Numbered from the stretch's first letter, positions 44,994 to 57,850 are shown. The stretch: 64,000 nt of DNA from Metaphire vulgaris (GCA_018105865.1 CM030856.1:5198220-5262219); one strand, 5' to 3'. Made by a program: numbers and translations. The notes: generated from the letters alone by a model not told the origin.

Positions 44994-45861
44994 GTTTGGA
45001 TAATAAGTCCATTCCTGAAGAAAGACAAGAGAGGACTTGGAAAGAGTACAACACAGAGCCAGGCCCTTCTGGAGGGGGCCCGTGATGAATATGTCCATTA
45101 ACAATAAAAATGAATAATAGCACTAAAGAATGGTTAAAAATGGAAGAGGGGCCCGCGAGCACAAGTACACAGTGTTAAATAAACGGTAAACGAGCAAAAA
45201 AAAAAGGTCAAAAGATTCTGATTTCAAAGGATGATCAAAGGATATCATAGACTAACACATGAGGAAAGGCTAAAACACTGGACTGACAACCCTGGAAAAA
45301 AGAAGAGAGATGGGGATTTGATTGAGACATACAAAATACTAACAGAGTGGAAATGCCAAGAGAAAGGTTTTTTTACAATGAAAAGTTTGATCGAACCAGA
45401 TGACATGAAACTGTTCAAGAAATGGGTTGGGAGAAACAAACAGCACTTTTTTAGTGCAAGAGTGGTGGACAGATGGAATGAACTGGATGAGAGGATAGTA
45501 ATGGCCACAACTGTGAGCGAGTTCAAAATAAACCTCAGTAGTTTAGGATAATAGATTGGACAGGAATGAAAGTGGTTCTCACACAGGGCAGTCCCTACTG
45601 AACCACTTTAAACCTTGTTATATTATTATTATATTATATTATTATTTCAGCCAGGAGAGACCTTATCATTATTTCTGTCCTTGTTGCTGCTGCTATTTTT
45701 AAGGCTGTGGCACCCTATGCATTATTGTTGAATTTGTTGGACAGACCTTTGCAGTTGTGACGTACGAATGCATTTAGGTATTAGGTTTCATATCCAAACA
45801 ACCATCTAATTGGTATATTAGTATGAATTTAGAAAATGAATAATTGTTTAAAACTGCACGC

Positions 45862-45927
<66 letters not shown>

Positions 45928-46132
45928 TCTGTTTACATTTTAGTGGACTGACATTGTGATGCACTTTGAAAGTAAGATTATCGTTGGTCGTCACTGGCGT
46001 CAGTTTAAAGTCTACAATGACAGTTTTACTGGAACTGAAGCTGTAAATCTTCTCTTTAGCTATCTTCAACACAATCCAAACTTTGGCCTGTCTGTGTCAA
46101 GGTTTGTAGTTTTTATTTGGGATAGATAGAGA

Positions 46133-46212
<80 letters not shown>

Positions 46213-46494
46213 GAATCATTACCGTAATAGTGTATTTTAGTTCTTTAATGGTTAGGTGCCAGTGTGTTTTGATTGACATACATTGTCTGTGTCAATAGTA
46301 TCTAAGAATGAATGAAAGACCCCAGAGATAATGACAAAAAGTATTTGATTTCTGGCAAATTATCTTAAATTTTCCTTTAGACAGGAGAGCTAAAGTTGTT
46401 GTTCCTTGCAACAGCTCTGCAGTGAACAGAATGCTTGTTTCACCTCATGCTCCAGAGACTATGCTGGCTGTATTTTTAATCTTATGTTTATATA

Positions 46495-46528
<34 letters not shown>

Positions 46529-49500
46529 TATGATTTACTCAAGATCATTTTGGTGTTTTAAAGATTTCAAGCTGTTCGACTTCTCCAGAAGCTGCACAGG
46601 GCTGGAGTCTTTGAAGACGTGAGAGGCGCTAAGTATGACAGAGAAAGCTTTAGCGAAAGCGGTAACCGTCTGTTCCAGTAAGTTTATCATAATGCCTGCT
46701 AATAATTACTTATTGATTTGAAGATTTTGACCTGCACTTTTTTTGCTGTTGCACTTGAGCTCGCTTGGCTGCAACCTCAGACAGCTGCACGGATTGAAAT
46801 TGCTTCTTAAGCTGCACTTAGATGATATTTCAAGATTATGTTGTGATCACTGGGTTCACTGTACTTTTCTGATTGTATTATCTTTGCAGAAACTCTGTCA
46901 GGTTATATGTTAAATGCTGATTATGACAGGTATTTGGAGATAATTTGTGTTGGCACTGTAGTCGATTCAGTCAGAGATCTTATGTTGGCATTAGAAGATT
47001 AGATAGATAGAGATAGAATATAGGAGAGGGAGAACTATTTCGGTTTAGGGCAGTGTACAATTTGCCAGGAATAGGGGGTGTAGACTCCTGGCTGTGGCTG
47101 GAGAGGGGATAGAAAGGTTTGGCTTTTGGATTTCTATCCCTCCACTGAAAGAGGACAGAAAGATCAACGCTCAAATGTTTTGAATAATGGAGGGTGCCAA
47201 TAGGAAAGGAACGGTGTGCTGATATTGAAGAATGGTGTAGATGTAGTCTACAGGATCGGAGTCACCGAGCAATGCGCAGGAAAGAATGGCAACAAACTGA
47301 AGATGGCATTATACACCAACAGACAACAGCCCATGGTTAATGATGATCACCTCCCTGCTGGTTTGGGATATATTTATCTTCAAAGTTAAAGTTGGGATTT
47401 TTGTGTTTTTTTAAATATTAGAATTGTGTTTGCTTGTAGTGTCAAAATTTAAATCCAGTTATTTATATATTATTGTCAATAAATCAACTTATATAGCGCT
47501 ATAGTCAAAGCAGGCTTAGCGAAGCACTTTATGCATTGCACTACACGTTGCGCTTAAACGAGATCCTAAAGAAGTGCGTCTTTAGTCCTGTTGCGAACGA
47601 ATAGCAGGTGCTGTCAGACTTGATCTGGTGTTATCAGAATTTATTTCTTATTATCAGATTTACAAATTGATCATCCTTTTACTTGTTGGGAACAGAAGCA
47701 GGTTTCCTCTAATTGTTTCAAGATCTTTCTGCTTGCATAGCTTGAAAAAATAATACGATTTTCGGAAATTCGACGAGAATATTGCACCGTATCATTTCTG
47801 GCATTAACGTTATAATAATTAATGCGTGAAATGTTTTGGACGTTATTCAGGCTGTGTAAGTCTCAGACCGGACCACGGTCTCCATTTTCCTATTGCCGTG
47901 CTTTGCTGAACGGCAGCCGTACTGATCTTGCTGGGCACCAGAATAAAATATCAGCAGCCCCAGGTTGTGGGGTAAAGTTTGACGAGAAGGGAAATGAGAA
48001 AGTGAGTGCAGGCTTTCATAAATGCCTTGTTTTTATTTCTTTTAATAAATAAAAGAAAAACGAAACACGAAAATTAAACTATCTGTAAAATAAAGTCTCA
48101 AAGCATGTGCCTCTTTAAGGCACAGTTATTCTTATTATAAATTTTCTTTCTAAACGATAAAATTTACAAGTTATTAGGGTTTTATGTGTTTATATTTAAC
48201 AATTATTTAACCCTTACACCACCAGATACTTGGTAACTATATGCAATGTAACCGAGTATGCTTGTTCTGGCAGTTCAAGGGTTAACATGCTTGAAGTTAA
48301 TCTGTTTGGATGGTGAAAATTCACTGAAACCTGTGTTTGCTGTTGTCATAATCAGGTTTTCAACTTGGAACAAGCTGACATTTTTACTGATATACCTGTG
48401 AAACAATCTCCACCAGTTCTTAAAGAAAATCAAAGTCTATTTGGTGCCCTGCAATCACCTTTGCTGCCAGTATCTGGCAAAATTCCAAGTCGTGCGTCGA
48501 CTGGTGTGAAATTTAAAGTGGAAGACAGATCGTATCTCTATACTGCCAGAAATTCTGAAGGTGAAGAACAAAGGTTAAATACTTCACAGGTAATGAAACA
48601 ACGAAAGCCATTCCAGCTGGTGAATGGTATGATTCTACCATATTCCGACGATGCGGAGAAAGTTTGGGAAACGAAACGGCCGGTGACAGAAGAGCGAAAT
48701 TTTCGTGGAAATGGCTTCCAAGAAACGAACAGAAATGTGTCGTCAAGATTTTCGAAGTGATCGAGAAGGAAAATTTAGGCCAGAAATACGTTACAAGAAA
48801 AGACAGTTCACATTGCACGGTAGACCATAGAACTGAGCTTCAGAATAACGCAGGTATGAGGTCGGCTGTGCATCGTACTTTGAGTCTGTGGAAGAAGCCT
48901 TCTGTTAGATTGATAAACAAAGCTGAAAAGAAAAGGCGATTCTTTGAAGAATTTGAATCTCGGTGAGTACGAATTACACTCTGATTTAACCCCTTAACTG
49001 GGGATCCCGGATATATATCCGTCCATTTTACATTGAGTTACAGTTAAATACACGGTTAAAGGGTTAAGAAGGCTCTTATAATCCAATTTCAAACATTTGA
49101 TTGCCTCTTTTAAAGAAATTTTCTTTTCCAGTGATTAGACTCGTGGAAGAGTTTTTAATTAAGAGAATCTTCATTGATATTGAGTTACAGTTTTCTCATG
49201 TTATTTTGATTTGATTAGCAAAAGTTAAAAGGAAATGTCTAATCTCTAACATGTGAGAATTACCTAAGGTACTTATAGCATTTTTTTAAACACAAAAGCC
49301 AATGTAGTGTAACACAGCAAGACATTTATATAGCACCACTTCTTAACAGGAAGAGTGCAGTGGAGGTTTGCATATGTTGGCATCAGAGGATTGAACCTAC
49401 CAATGTTAAACCTCACTTCTGAACTATTAAAGCGTGTGCCACTTGGACCGTGAAGTAGGCCTTTGGGAGGTAGAGTAAAGGCAGTGATAAGGTTGAGTGG

Positions 49501-52500
49501 GCAGAATAGCTCAGAGAGGTAATATGGAGCCCTCCCATTCAAGCAAGTGCCACTGTTCACAGGATGTGGAAGTGAGGGTTGCGGATAAGGGAACAAATGC
49601 AAAACTTTTGGGCTTTTTATTTTGCAGACTGTGTAAAACTTTGGCCGTGGACGATCTTTTGGAGTTTTATATTTCCTGCGACAGTGATGAAGAACACGTC
49701 TTACACAATCTAACGACTGATAACAGTCACCGTCCTGACGAAGGTAAGTTCAGATTTCACAGGTTACAAATTGTTGTTCCCTCTAAAATAGTTGTTATTG
49801 ATCATTTTTATTTTCTTGCAATTTCCTCAGATTGGAATTCTAATTGGTTAGGCGGCGAATTCACTTATAAGTTAATTTAAATATAAAAGGGACCAGTGTA
49901 GTTGGTTTCATTTGTTGGGCAAGCTAACACGACTGAAGAATTAGTCCAAATGATCCAGGAATTTCCTGTACCTTTTTCAACCTTAATACTTCTGTGGTGC
50001 TATACAAAATATAAAAAAACTGATGGCATAATTTCCTCAGAACTATAGAAGAATATGACAACTAAATTAGTAAATAAACACTTCCTTTTGAATCTTCTAG
50101 CAAAATTGCTGACTATTATTGTGTTGAGAATGTGATGATGACTTTAGAAATCCGTAATAGGCAAACAGGAAGTGTCTTAGTATTAGTGGCCGTGAAGTAC
50201 CAAAAAATTATTCCTTTATTCGTTAATTTATTGATGTTTATCCTGAATAATTTAACTGTTGCTTTGAATATTTTGCCTTGTCTTGCAGAGTTTTTTCCAA
50301 GTTGGCTGTGTTTGGCTATGAGGTATCTTGCTCAGTGTAAGTTCTAGCAAATGTCATTGATGTATATAATTAGTTTGTTCTTATCTCCTGACAATAATTT
50401 GTGTTGCATTAGAACCTGTACAGCAACTGCTGGTTGTATTTAGGATTTAGGATACTACAGGGTGGCACAAAAAACCAGACTAGTCACATTTAGGTTTGGC
50501 ATTTAATATAGTCCAGTTTTTTTTGCACCACCCTGTAGTTTGTTGTTTAAAGGTGATGCATTTTTACTTCTAATGTATAAATTTTCATTGCTTTGAGCTG
50601 TTTCGGGTCCTCTTTTGTTAGCGATTCAAGTTCACTGGGTTCTTGCTGACATTGAATCGTACAATTCTTGACTCATGAATATCTGTCGGTTGATACCTGT
50701 TTTGGTAATAACAGAACCATGAATTATGTTATGCTTTGTTGCTGTGTGGTGCGTGGTGGAGCAAAGGGGTGAGTGGTGGAGCAGTGGTTAGCGCACTGGT
50801 CTGCCAATCTTGAGGTCTGTGGTTCAACTCCCAGCCACGGCAGAAACTTTTCGGTTGTTTCTGTCCCAAGCGCTCCCAGTCGACTCAGCTGTGAATGAGT
50901 ACATCGGGTGCTAACTCGGTGGAAGGAAAGGCGGCGAGGGAAAGGCTGGCAACCGCCCTCATTCAGCCGTTGCTGTGTAAAACTGAAGGCGCTAACCCTT
51001 CAGTTCTCCATACGGGCACTGAGCCTATGGAGTGTACCTTGTTGCTGTGTCATTAGTGCAATATTTATAATTGGTAAACTGTTAACTTATATGTTGGTTA
51101 CTGGGAAAATAGGCACAATGATTTTCTGCTGACTTGGGGGGTGTTTGGGGTGTGTTTTATGCGCATATTGTGCTTACAGAAGAAGTGTCCTGGATGGTTT
51201 TTCATGTGCAGTTAAATGTTTCCAGGGCCCGATGATGCTATTGGCTGTCTTCCAAAATATTCGGGTTTTGAAAAGGATGTTTTCCAGGCAGTTGTCGACT
51301 ACTTTGAAAATCCTGATTTGGAGCCCATTTTTACAAAGCGTCTGTGCCAAGTTGTATCGAATGTTCTGGGTAAATAAAAATTTGCAATTTTACAGTTTTC
51401 TTCTTGTTGCTTATTCTTGAGTCTGTGTTTGCTGATCTGAAAATCTGTTGTGGATGGAGAGTAAACTGTTTGCATCAGTCTTTTGAAGGTACAGAACATT
51501 GCTGAGAGGTCTTTGACTTAAAATATGCCATTGGGTTGGATTCTGTGAAAATGGTCATGACGGTTGTCTCTTTCTCCTGCCTGTTTTTAAGCGTTGTCAG
51601 TTTATTTACTTTAATTGGGAGGCCAGTCTTCTACTATCTGCCACCTTTGTATGACCAAGGCTGCAGTTTTCCCTATAGTCTTGTTCACTAGTGCTTTGTC
51701 GACATCTTTCTGCAATTTCTTGTTGAAATTGTAACAGAGAGAGAGAGTAAGGACATAGACTAACCAGTGAATTTTTTTATATGTATGTTGAATCGTTGAT
51801 AGAAGTCATTGAATGCAGCCAAATTTACTTTAAGAGTACAACACCAATAATATTGATATAAGAAACTGACAGATATGGAATATCTTGCAGTGTTCAATGA
51901 ATGGTATTTGTGTGTTTGTGTTACTATCATTTCAGTTTATTTGAAGCTTCCAATTTTGGCAGTTTCTTGCAACGTTGGGCCAAACATGAACGCTTCTTGT
52001 GAACTGTCTGATGAGTCATCACAGGCATGTTTTATCGGGCAACAGAACGGATGTCACGCTGTTTCACACCAGATGGCGCCTTCGTGCTTGGCGCGTCCAC
52101 CTCCTTTGGTGGACCGCTCCAATCCAACATCTTTAGTCGTGAGTTCACTGGATCTTAGTCAGCAGAGAGGTTTGTAAATATTTTCCGGGGATATTTCTTC
52201 TCTTCTTTTTTTCAGTCTGTCGAATATTTTGCTAGCGTTTTTCTGTGCCTGGTCTGTGAGTTGTTTTCGAATTTACTAGCACTATGTCTCCAGTGGATTA
52301 TGTGTATGTGTGGTTTGTGAAAACGAGTGAACGACATCTTTGAGGAAATTGTATCAGTCGCTCCCATGTGGATTGGATGGAATCAGGTGATTTACTGTAC
52401 GGATGTAGAGAGTCGATGCTACCTGAAGCTGTCTTTGATGCTTTACAGCAGAAGACATTGTTTTTTGCTTGTTTACGTTGCTGTTCTTTTCTCTCTCAAC

Positions 52501-55500
52501 TTTCTTTGGCAAATGTTTGTGCATAGAATGGTGTTACCTTTCATGCCGTTCTGCCAGTTTAATAATTATTTTAATAATTAACCCTTTTGCTTCAGGCAAA
52601 TGTGTGTGTGTATATGACAAGCAGCACTCATCAACACGGCACTGAAGGAGTTAACAAACCTTTGTAAAAATTGACTTTTTGAATTAGGCTTTTTAGGACC
52701 TGTAAAGAACAGCATTAATTTATGATGTCATCATCATCATCGTCATCATCATCATCAATAACCGTGGGCTCAGCACCCATTGGCATCTGATGGAATCATT
52801 TTTTTCATTTTCCATTTATGACATGCTTACAGAGAAAGGAATGTACAGCAGATAACTAACAGGGTTTTGTTTAAATGCTTAGGTGATCTTCGACATTGCG
52901 TAAGCTCAAAGTCTCACCTTCAGTCGATGCCAGACATTAGCTTCATGGGTAAACCGTTGTTTGATTCCATAGAATCTCACAGCTATCGAAGGGAAAATGA
53001 GAATTGTAATGGTTTCCATTCCTATAAAGGTCAGTCAGACGGGATTATCTTTAGCCATTTGAATTATGGGTTTATCTGCAGTTTTTTTACCGTCTGGCTA
53101 ATGTAGATTAAAGTCTGGGAAAACAATATGGGAACATAATTCTCATTAACCCCTTTACCGTATGTTTAACTGTAACTCAATGTAAAATCGATGGATATAT
53201 TCGAGGTTCCTGGTAAAGGGGTTAATAAAGGTAGATTAGAACATGGGCAAACATTTTGGAAACATAATTTTGGTTAATAAACAATTAGTTAAAATGGGAT
53301 GAAATTGTTTGCTTGTGATTTATGTGAGTGGTAAAAGCATGGCATTTTTTCTTGTCAGCTCTTAAGATTTAAATATCATGAGTTTTGAGAACTTTTCCTT
53401 CACAACCCAAAGATCTTATCATCTAGATTCGTAGAAGTCAGAGCTTTGAAATACGTCTTAACCTGGATGTCTTACCAGTTATCCAAATTCAGCGTTTGTA
53501 TTGAACTACTACAAATTTTGTATTTTTATGTGAACAGAATTTTGCAGTTTTTGTTTAATATTTAATGAATTATCTTTTTTTCAGAAGCAACATCCAGTAA
53601 AAATATGGCACGTCAAGTTTCAGCATCATCGTCAGTCACTCAGTCGCAGTTTCCATCGTCAAAGGATTACCGGTTGCTATCTTCAGATGTTATGTGCCCA
53701 AGGCCTGTGTTACGGGATCAGTCTCAAAGTATTGTTCATCTTCCTCTGTCTGTGGATCAACCAGAAAATGAAGCCGACAATTGTATGTCAACCCACTTTG
53801 GAGTGAGCAACCGATACCTTTTGAAGTTTGAGGCATGTATCTTGTCTTTAGGTTTAAAGAGATTATCAATTTAAAGCAATGGTCAACTTCATGTTAAAAA
53901 AATTGCATGGGGGTGTAAAATCAGCATTGCTTAAATTTTAATCCATTTGCCTGCAACGCAGAGAATTCTTGCCCGCTGTTAAATTAATAGACACCACGAC
54001 AACGGATATGAAAATTTTCATGAACGATGAGTAATGTAATGTAATATAGCATTTGTATAGTGCCTCTTGTATTTCTACTCAGAGGCGCTCCCACTTGAGC
54101 ACGTGCACTTTTCTTGGCGGTTGTAAATTGCTTTTAATCTCAATCTTTTCTGCCATGTAATACACAGAGAGGTTTTCTTTGCAGTTGAAGTTCCAGATAG
54201 TAACAAATGAGTTAATTTTCAATTGTCTTATTTTTATCATGTCATCAGATATTCTGCAAAGGAAAAGTGCCTTGTGTCGTCTCTCTCTCTTAGGTTATAC
54301 ACATAATTCACAGCTTTCTCAAAGAACGTGTATACTTCATTTACACTGGCTTTTGTCTATGGTAGTGTAATGGACTTTGTGTTTTTATGTGTTTAATTTG
54401 CACTAGATTTTGTGTGTTTGACCAACAGAAGTCGCGTTCTTGTGCACACCTGGCATCACAAAATCAAAACGCGCCCACCGGCGTAAAACTGCGGCAGTGC
54501 CACTCGCATGTTGTCGATAAGAACTGCCAAGAAAAGACGTCGCTGTTCTTCTTGGCTCGAGCAGCATCGCGAGGTGCCGTGACGGCCTCGTACCGCATGG
54601 CTGTCGATAAAAACTCGTCCTTCTCTACACCTTTAGGAAAAAGTCTCTTCAGAGATGCTGCGTGCCACGATGGAAGTTCAGGTAGTCGATTTAATTATTG
54701 CCAGTTAGCATATCGAACCTGATTGAAACGCTGTTTTAATGTTGTCTTTAAAAGTAGTCATTTTTTTGCTGTATTACGATAAAGGATAGGACTTCCAGGA
54801 TTATCGCGTTCTTACAGAATATCTTTGTTCTTGTGAGCTTTGACGTAATTTTTTTAGACAAAATGCTTGATATCTGTTACTGTGCCTTTTGATATCTGAA
54901 TCTGTTGTCGTCGTGCGTTTAGATGAGCTAGAGAAAGAGAGGCGATTCCTAGAAGTGTTGCGGCTTTTGTGCTGTCTCCTGCCACCTCACGATCACTGTA
55001 GACTGCTCATCCTATTGCGATTTCTTAGTAATTTGTCGTTAAACGAGGAACTGGTTCTCGACGAACAATCATCTATACGGCAGACGGTATGCCGCTACAG
55101 CTTTTTGAATAAGAGTTGATTGCGTGCTTGATTGTATATTTATTTGGTGAAATATTGAACTTTCATTTCTATGTTGGAAGTTTTAGGATAGAAATTTCTA
55201 TTGTTAGCATGCAGACAGTTTTTTGAAAGATAAACTTGTGAGGTTGGTTTGACTTTGTTTGTGATCGCTGCTGCCGCCATAAGGTTTTACCAAAAGGTGA
55301 ATATTATTCATGGATTTAGTGATTCTTAAATAGGTTTCTTTTGCCTTGAACTGTAGCATTGATTTCCTTTACTAGACATATGAGGCTTCATGCATTTTAT
55401 GTACATGGGACTTGCATAATTTGCCTTTTGTTGATCTTTTTCAGATACTGAAACATTTTTCAGATTCCATTTTCTCTTTTGACAATCCATTACTGAATCG

Positions 55501-56543
55501 GGAGCTGACTGAGTTTTTGATCAATCATTCTGATGAGTTTGCTGAAGCCCCAAAGTTGTTGAAGTTGGCCGCCAGAGATTTTAAAGGGAGTTCACAGGAG
55601 ATTACCGTAAGAACCGTGTTTTCTTAATTAGATAGTTTATTAAAGCTTGGAGCTTTTGAGCCAATGATATAAAGTGGGTTGTATTGAAACAAAGCTTGAC
55701 TATTCCAGCCAGATGACCATCTTTGAATTCATTGTCTCATTTTACCTATCAGTTGATTATTTAGTAATGTTAGTTGTGTTAGCAAATTGATATACTATCA
55801 GTTACTGCTTCTTGAATAATCTTGTAAAATATGTAGAGAGTTTACATGTAATACCTCTGAACAGGGAAGGAATTACAATCTAAACGACTTTTCTGTTATC
55901 TTGCTTTCTCTTTTACAATCTTATGTTCTTTTTAAATAGTTTTTTCATAGCAATTGCCTGTGAGCTTGGAAATTAATTGTTTTTGTCTTATTATTTTGAA
56001 ACAGTACTTGCTAAATTTGTAAGGGAATGCATAAGTTGTCACTGTAATATATGTCTTCTGGTATTAATTATTGAATTATTAAACTGACCGACCGACTGAT
56101 GTGAAAAATTACTTTAATTACTTTAATGCTAGTAATAAGTCTTGACTAGTGTTTCCACATTTCAGTTTTTATATGCAGTTGCTGATATGTTGGAGCCTTT
56201 CTTTTGCACATGTATGGTGTGTGCAACGGGGGGTTGAAAATATGCCTTTATTGCATACATACTATATGGATGAGCCCTTGATAAATACCAGTCGTATAGC
56301 TGATCTATCTTTGACACAATTTCATTTGCAGAGATTTTTGAATTTCAACAGCACTTTGTCTATCTACTGTCTGACGTGCTTTTTTAGAATACGAACAAAT
56401 ATGCCACTGAAGTTGCTGTTAAAGATTTACCAGTCGCTGCGTCTGTCAGGCCAGCAGGTTCATCAGTAAAGCCGCAAGTTCATGACAAGAAGACGTCAGT
56501 CTCGAACAATCCGATCCGTAGGCTAAAGAGCATAAGATTCTGA
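44204..56543 (+). CDS. DEPDC1: DEPDC1-like protein (DEP domain plus RhoGAP-like domain)
   Basis: Homologue of DEPDC1, a mitosis-associated nuclear/cytoplasmic protein of vertebrates. Exons: 44204-44266, 45944-46101, 46564-46677, 47851-48001, 48356-48962 (see frame note), 49628-49743, 50289-50336, 51226-51369, 51963-52169, 52883-53029, 53585-53802, 54429-54681, 54923-55086, 55445-55606, 56388-56543. This is 15 exons, or 16 if exon 5 is split. Exon 1 ends PYRATRL and joins W in exon 2, as in vertebrate DEPDC1. The DEP domain covers residues 18-100 (FTGTEAVNLLFSYLQ). The RhoGAP-like domain is in two halves: residues 365-467 (FFPSWLCLAMRYLAQWPDD, GFEKDVFQAVVDYF) and 743-851 (LLCCLLPPHDHCRLLILLRF). 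A Ser-rich, low-complexity block of about 275 residues lies between them. The C-terminus is LKSIRF. As in the family, no arginine finger is evident, so GAP activity is doubtful. Exon 5 changes frame by -1 between 48400 and 48757: either one missing base or a cryptic intron (donor 48590). With one base added the ORF is exactly 903 codons. Confidence 0.9.
44405..45625 (+). mobile_element. CR1/L2-type LINE 3' region with a nested insertion
   Basis: 44405-44726 encodes the end of a reverse transcriptase (WQMLFNTDKCSAMHLG, KKANKILGMIKRTIVSREKD). The frame resumes at about 44995 (SPFLKKDKRGL) and ends at 45551 (FFSARVVDRWNELDERIV). Between them, 44727-44994 is another insert ending AATAAACTGATTGATTG. 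The 3' UTR (45562-45625) has GTGGTTCTCACACAGG...AACCACTTTAAACC and an (ATT)n-like tail. In DEPDC1 intron 1. Confidence 0.8.
45863..45926. repeat. (GT)n before DEPDC1 exon 2
   Basis: Thirty-two TG units ending 17 bp before the exon 2 acceptor. Confidence 0.95.
46138..46211. repeat. (GA)n after DEPDC1 exon 2
   Basis: About 37 units in intron 2, 36 bp after the donor. Confidence 0.95.
47455..47600 (+). repeat. TTATATAGCGC-type repeat
   Basis: Contains CAACTTATATAGCGCTATAG, then AAGCACTTTATGCATTGC and AAGAAGTGCGTCTTTAGTCC, the same order of blocks as at 57713-57840. In the DEPDC1 intron before exon 47851-48001. Confidence 0.5.
48207..48285. mobile_element. TTAA hairpin MITE, group B
   Basis: 79 bp, TTAACCCTTACACCACC to CAGTTCAAGGGTTAA. 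About 70 bp upstream of DEPDC1 exon 5. Confidence 0.72.
48986..49067. mobile_element. TTAA hairpin MITE, group A
   Basis: 82 bp, same interior as the copy at 18246 (GGGATCCCGGATATAT, CCATTTTACATTGAGTTA). It begins 24 bp after DEPDC1 exon 5. Confidence 0.82.
50458..50535. mobile_element. mariner-like 78-bp MITE, inverse copy in DEPDC1
   Basis: Ends CAGGGTGGCACAAAAAACC / TTTTTTTTGCACCACCCTG, TA-flanked. The interior (TAGTCACATTTAGGTTTG) is the inverse of the copy at 32648. Confidence 0.85.
50765..51045 (+). mobile_element. tRNA-derived SINE
   Basis: AGTGGTTAGCGCACTGG (A box) and GTGGTTCAACTCC (B box), then a body with TGAATGAGTACATCGGGTGC also seen at 24496. Between DEPDC1 exons at 50289 and 51226. 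Confidence 0.7.
52578..52654. mobile_element. TTAA hairpin MITE, group E
   Basis: 77 bp, TTAACCCTTTTGCTTCAG to CTGAAGGAGTTAA. The interior differs from groups A-C. Confidence 0.55.
53146..53225. mobile_element. TTAA hairpin MITE, group A
   Basis: 80 bp, ends TTAACCCCTTTACC / GGTAAAGGGGTTAA, inverse orientation. In DEPDC1, between the exons at 52883 and 53585. Confidence 0.8.
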
Positions 56544-57678
56544 ACCACTTTGCCGTTTTTACGAGTTTTTTTTTTTTGATTTGAGTGATTCTGAAGATGT
56601 TTGATTCAACTGAAACACTGTGGTGTTTACAGAAGGGCTTAGATAGCGTGACTTCTCTAAATTGGTAATTTTCACCATTTTATAATGAATTTACCATTAC
56701 GCTACGGCAAGTGTTATGTGTTGGTTCGGTTTTCTTGATGGCCTCTGTTTTTGAGTTCTTTTACTCATTGGAATAGAAGGCAGCAGATATTCTAACAGAC
56801 TCTGGAATTGAATAATGATATGCTATCCATTTAGTATCTTATTGAATTGATGTGTTATCCATTTAGTATCTTTGTGAATGCAGCTTATACTGGTGCCGGT
56901 ATGTTTTGGAACATCTGTTAATTTTGTCGTGGTTGTTCTTATCTTAAGTCACAACTGGATCATTAGAATTCCAATTTATTGCATGAGATTAACTTTCAAT
57001 ATTGGCTTTATTCCCATTTTGTCCTGTTTGGCAAGCTTCTGTTTTTTATTTTTTATTTTCTCCTATTATGGTTTTGTGTGCTCTATATGTCAGTATGTAT
57101 GTAACTTGTACTCTTGTTTTGTATGTTTTTGCATATGATGCTTGTGAAAGCTTACAATGCATACATTATATGCATTATATTTATTTTCCCAAAAGTAGCA
57201 GAGGTGTTTGGATTATTCTCTGGACTGCCCAAAACTGAAATTTTTGAGCCACATTGTGGGTCATCCCCAAATTTTCCAAGCATGTCAATCACTGATTTTA
57301 TGTGAAAGGATCATAGCATTGACATTTTTTCAGCAAATGGAGGCATTTATGAGAGAAATATTTTAAGGAAATGATATATCTGAGATCTGGGCTGTAGGTG
57401 AATTATGTGAAATTGTTTATGGAATTTATGAAATTCTGTTTTATGTGAGATGATGTGATGTAGGATTTGTTCATTTTGAAGAAATAGTCTTTGGTGTTGG
57501 GAGTTTTTAGTCATTGCTTTAGTTTTATCTTCTTAATATATTATTCATTTAATGTGAGTTAGATGTGTGGTGGTTTCTGTAGAGTCTTAATTGTTTGCTT
57601 AAATATATCTTTGTAATATTAGTAATAGTATTACTTGTACTTGTTTGTTGATTACAGCTTGCTGAATCATGCATTGAG

Positions 57679-57680
<2 letters not shown>
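56544..57680 (+). other. Probable DEPDC1 3' UTR and downstream DNA
   Basis: AT-rich with no recognisable exon. An ORF at 56878-57138 is hydrophobic low-complexity sequence, not a known protein. Poly(A) site not determined. Confidence 0.4.
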
Positions 57681-57714
<34 letters not shown>

Positions 57715-57850
57715 ACAAGCCAATTTATATAGCACAGTAAACATGAAAATACAGTAGTTCAAAATCAAAAGCGCTTTACAGTCCAAATGATTTTTGAAAA
57801 AAAGAATGTTTTGAGTTTCCGCAGGAACCGTTCAGAGTCAATCTCTGTGG
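57681..57850 (+). repeat. (ATT)n joined to a TTTATATAGCRC repeat
   Basis: (ATT)11 at 57681-57712 runs directly into CCAATTTATATAGCACAGTA and AAGCGCTTTACAGTCC. The same (ATT)n-to-TTTATATAGCGC junction occurs at 16611-16680. Widespread marine invertebrate repeat; no coding. Confidence 0.65.

Noticed and set aside
46097..46279. Leu-Ser repeat ORF
   Set aside because: Translation of the (GA)n tract in DEPDC1 intron 2.
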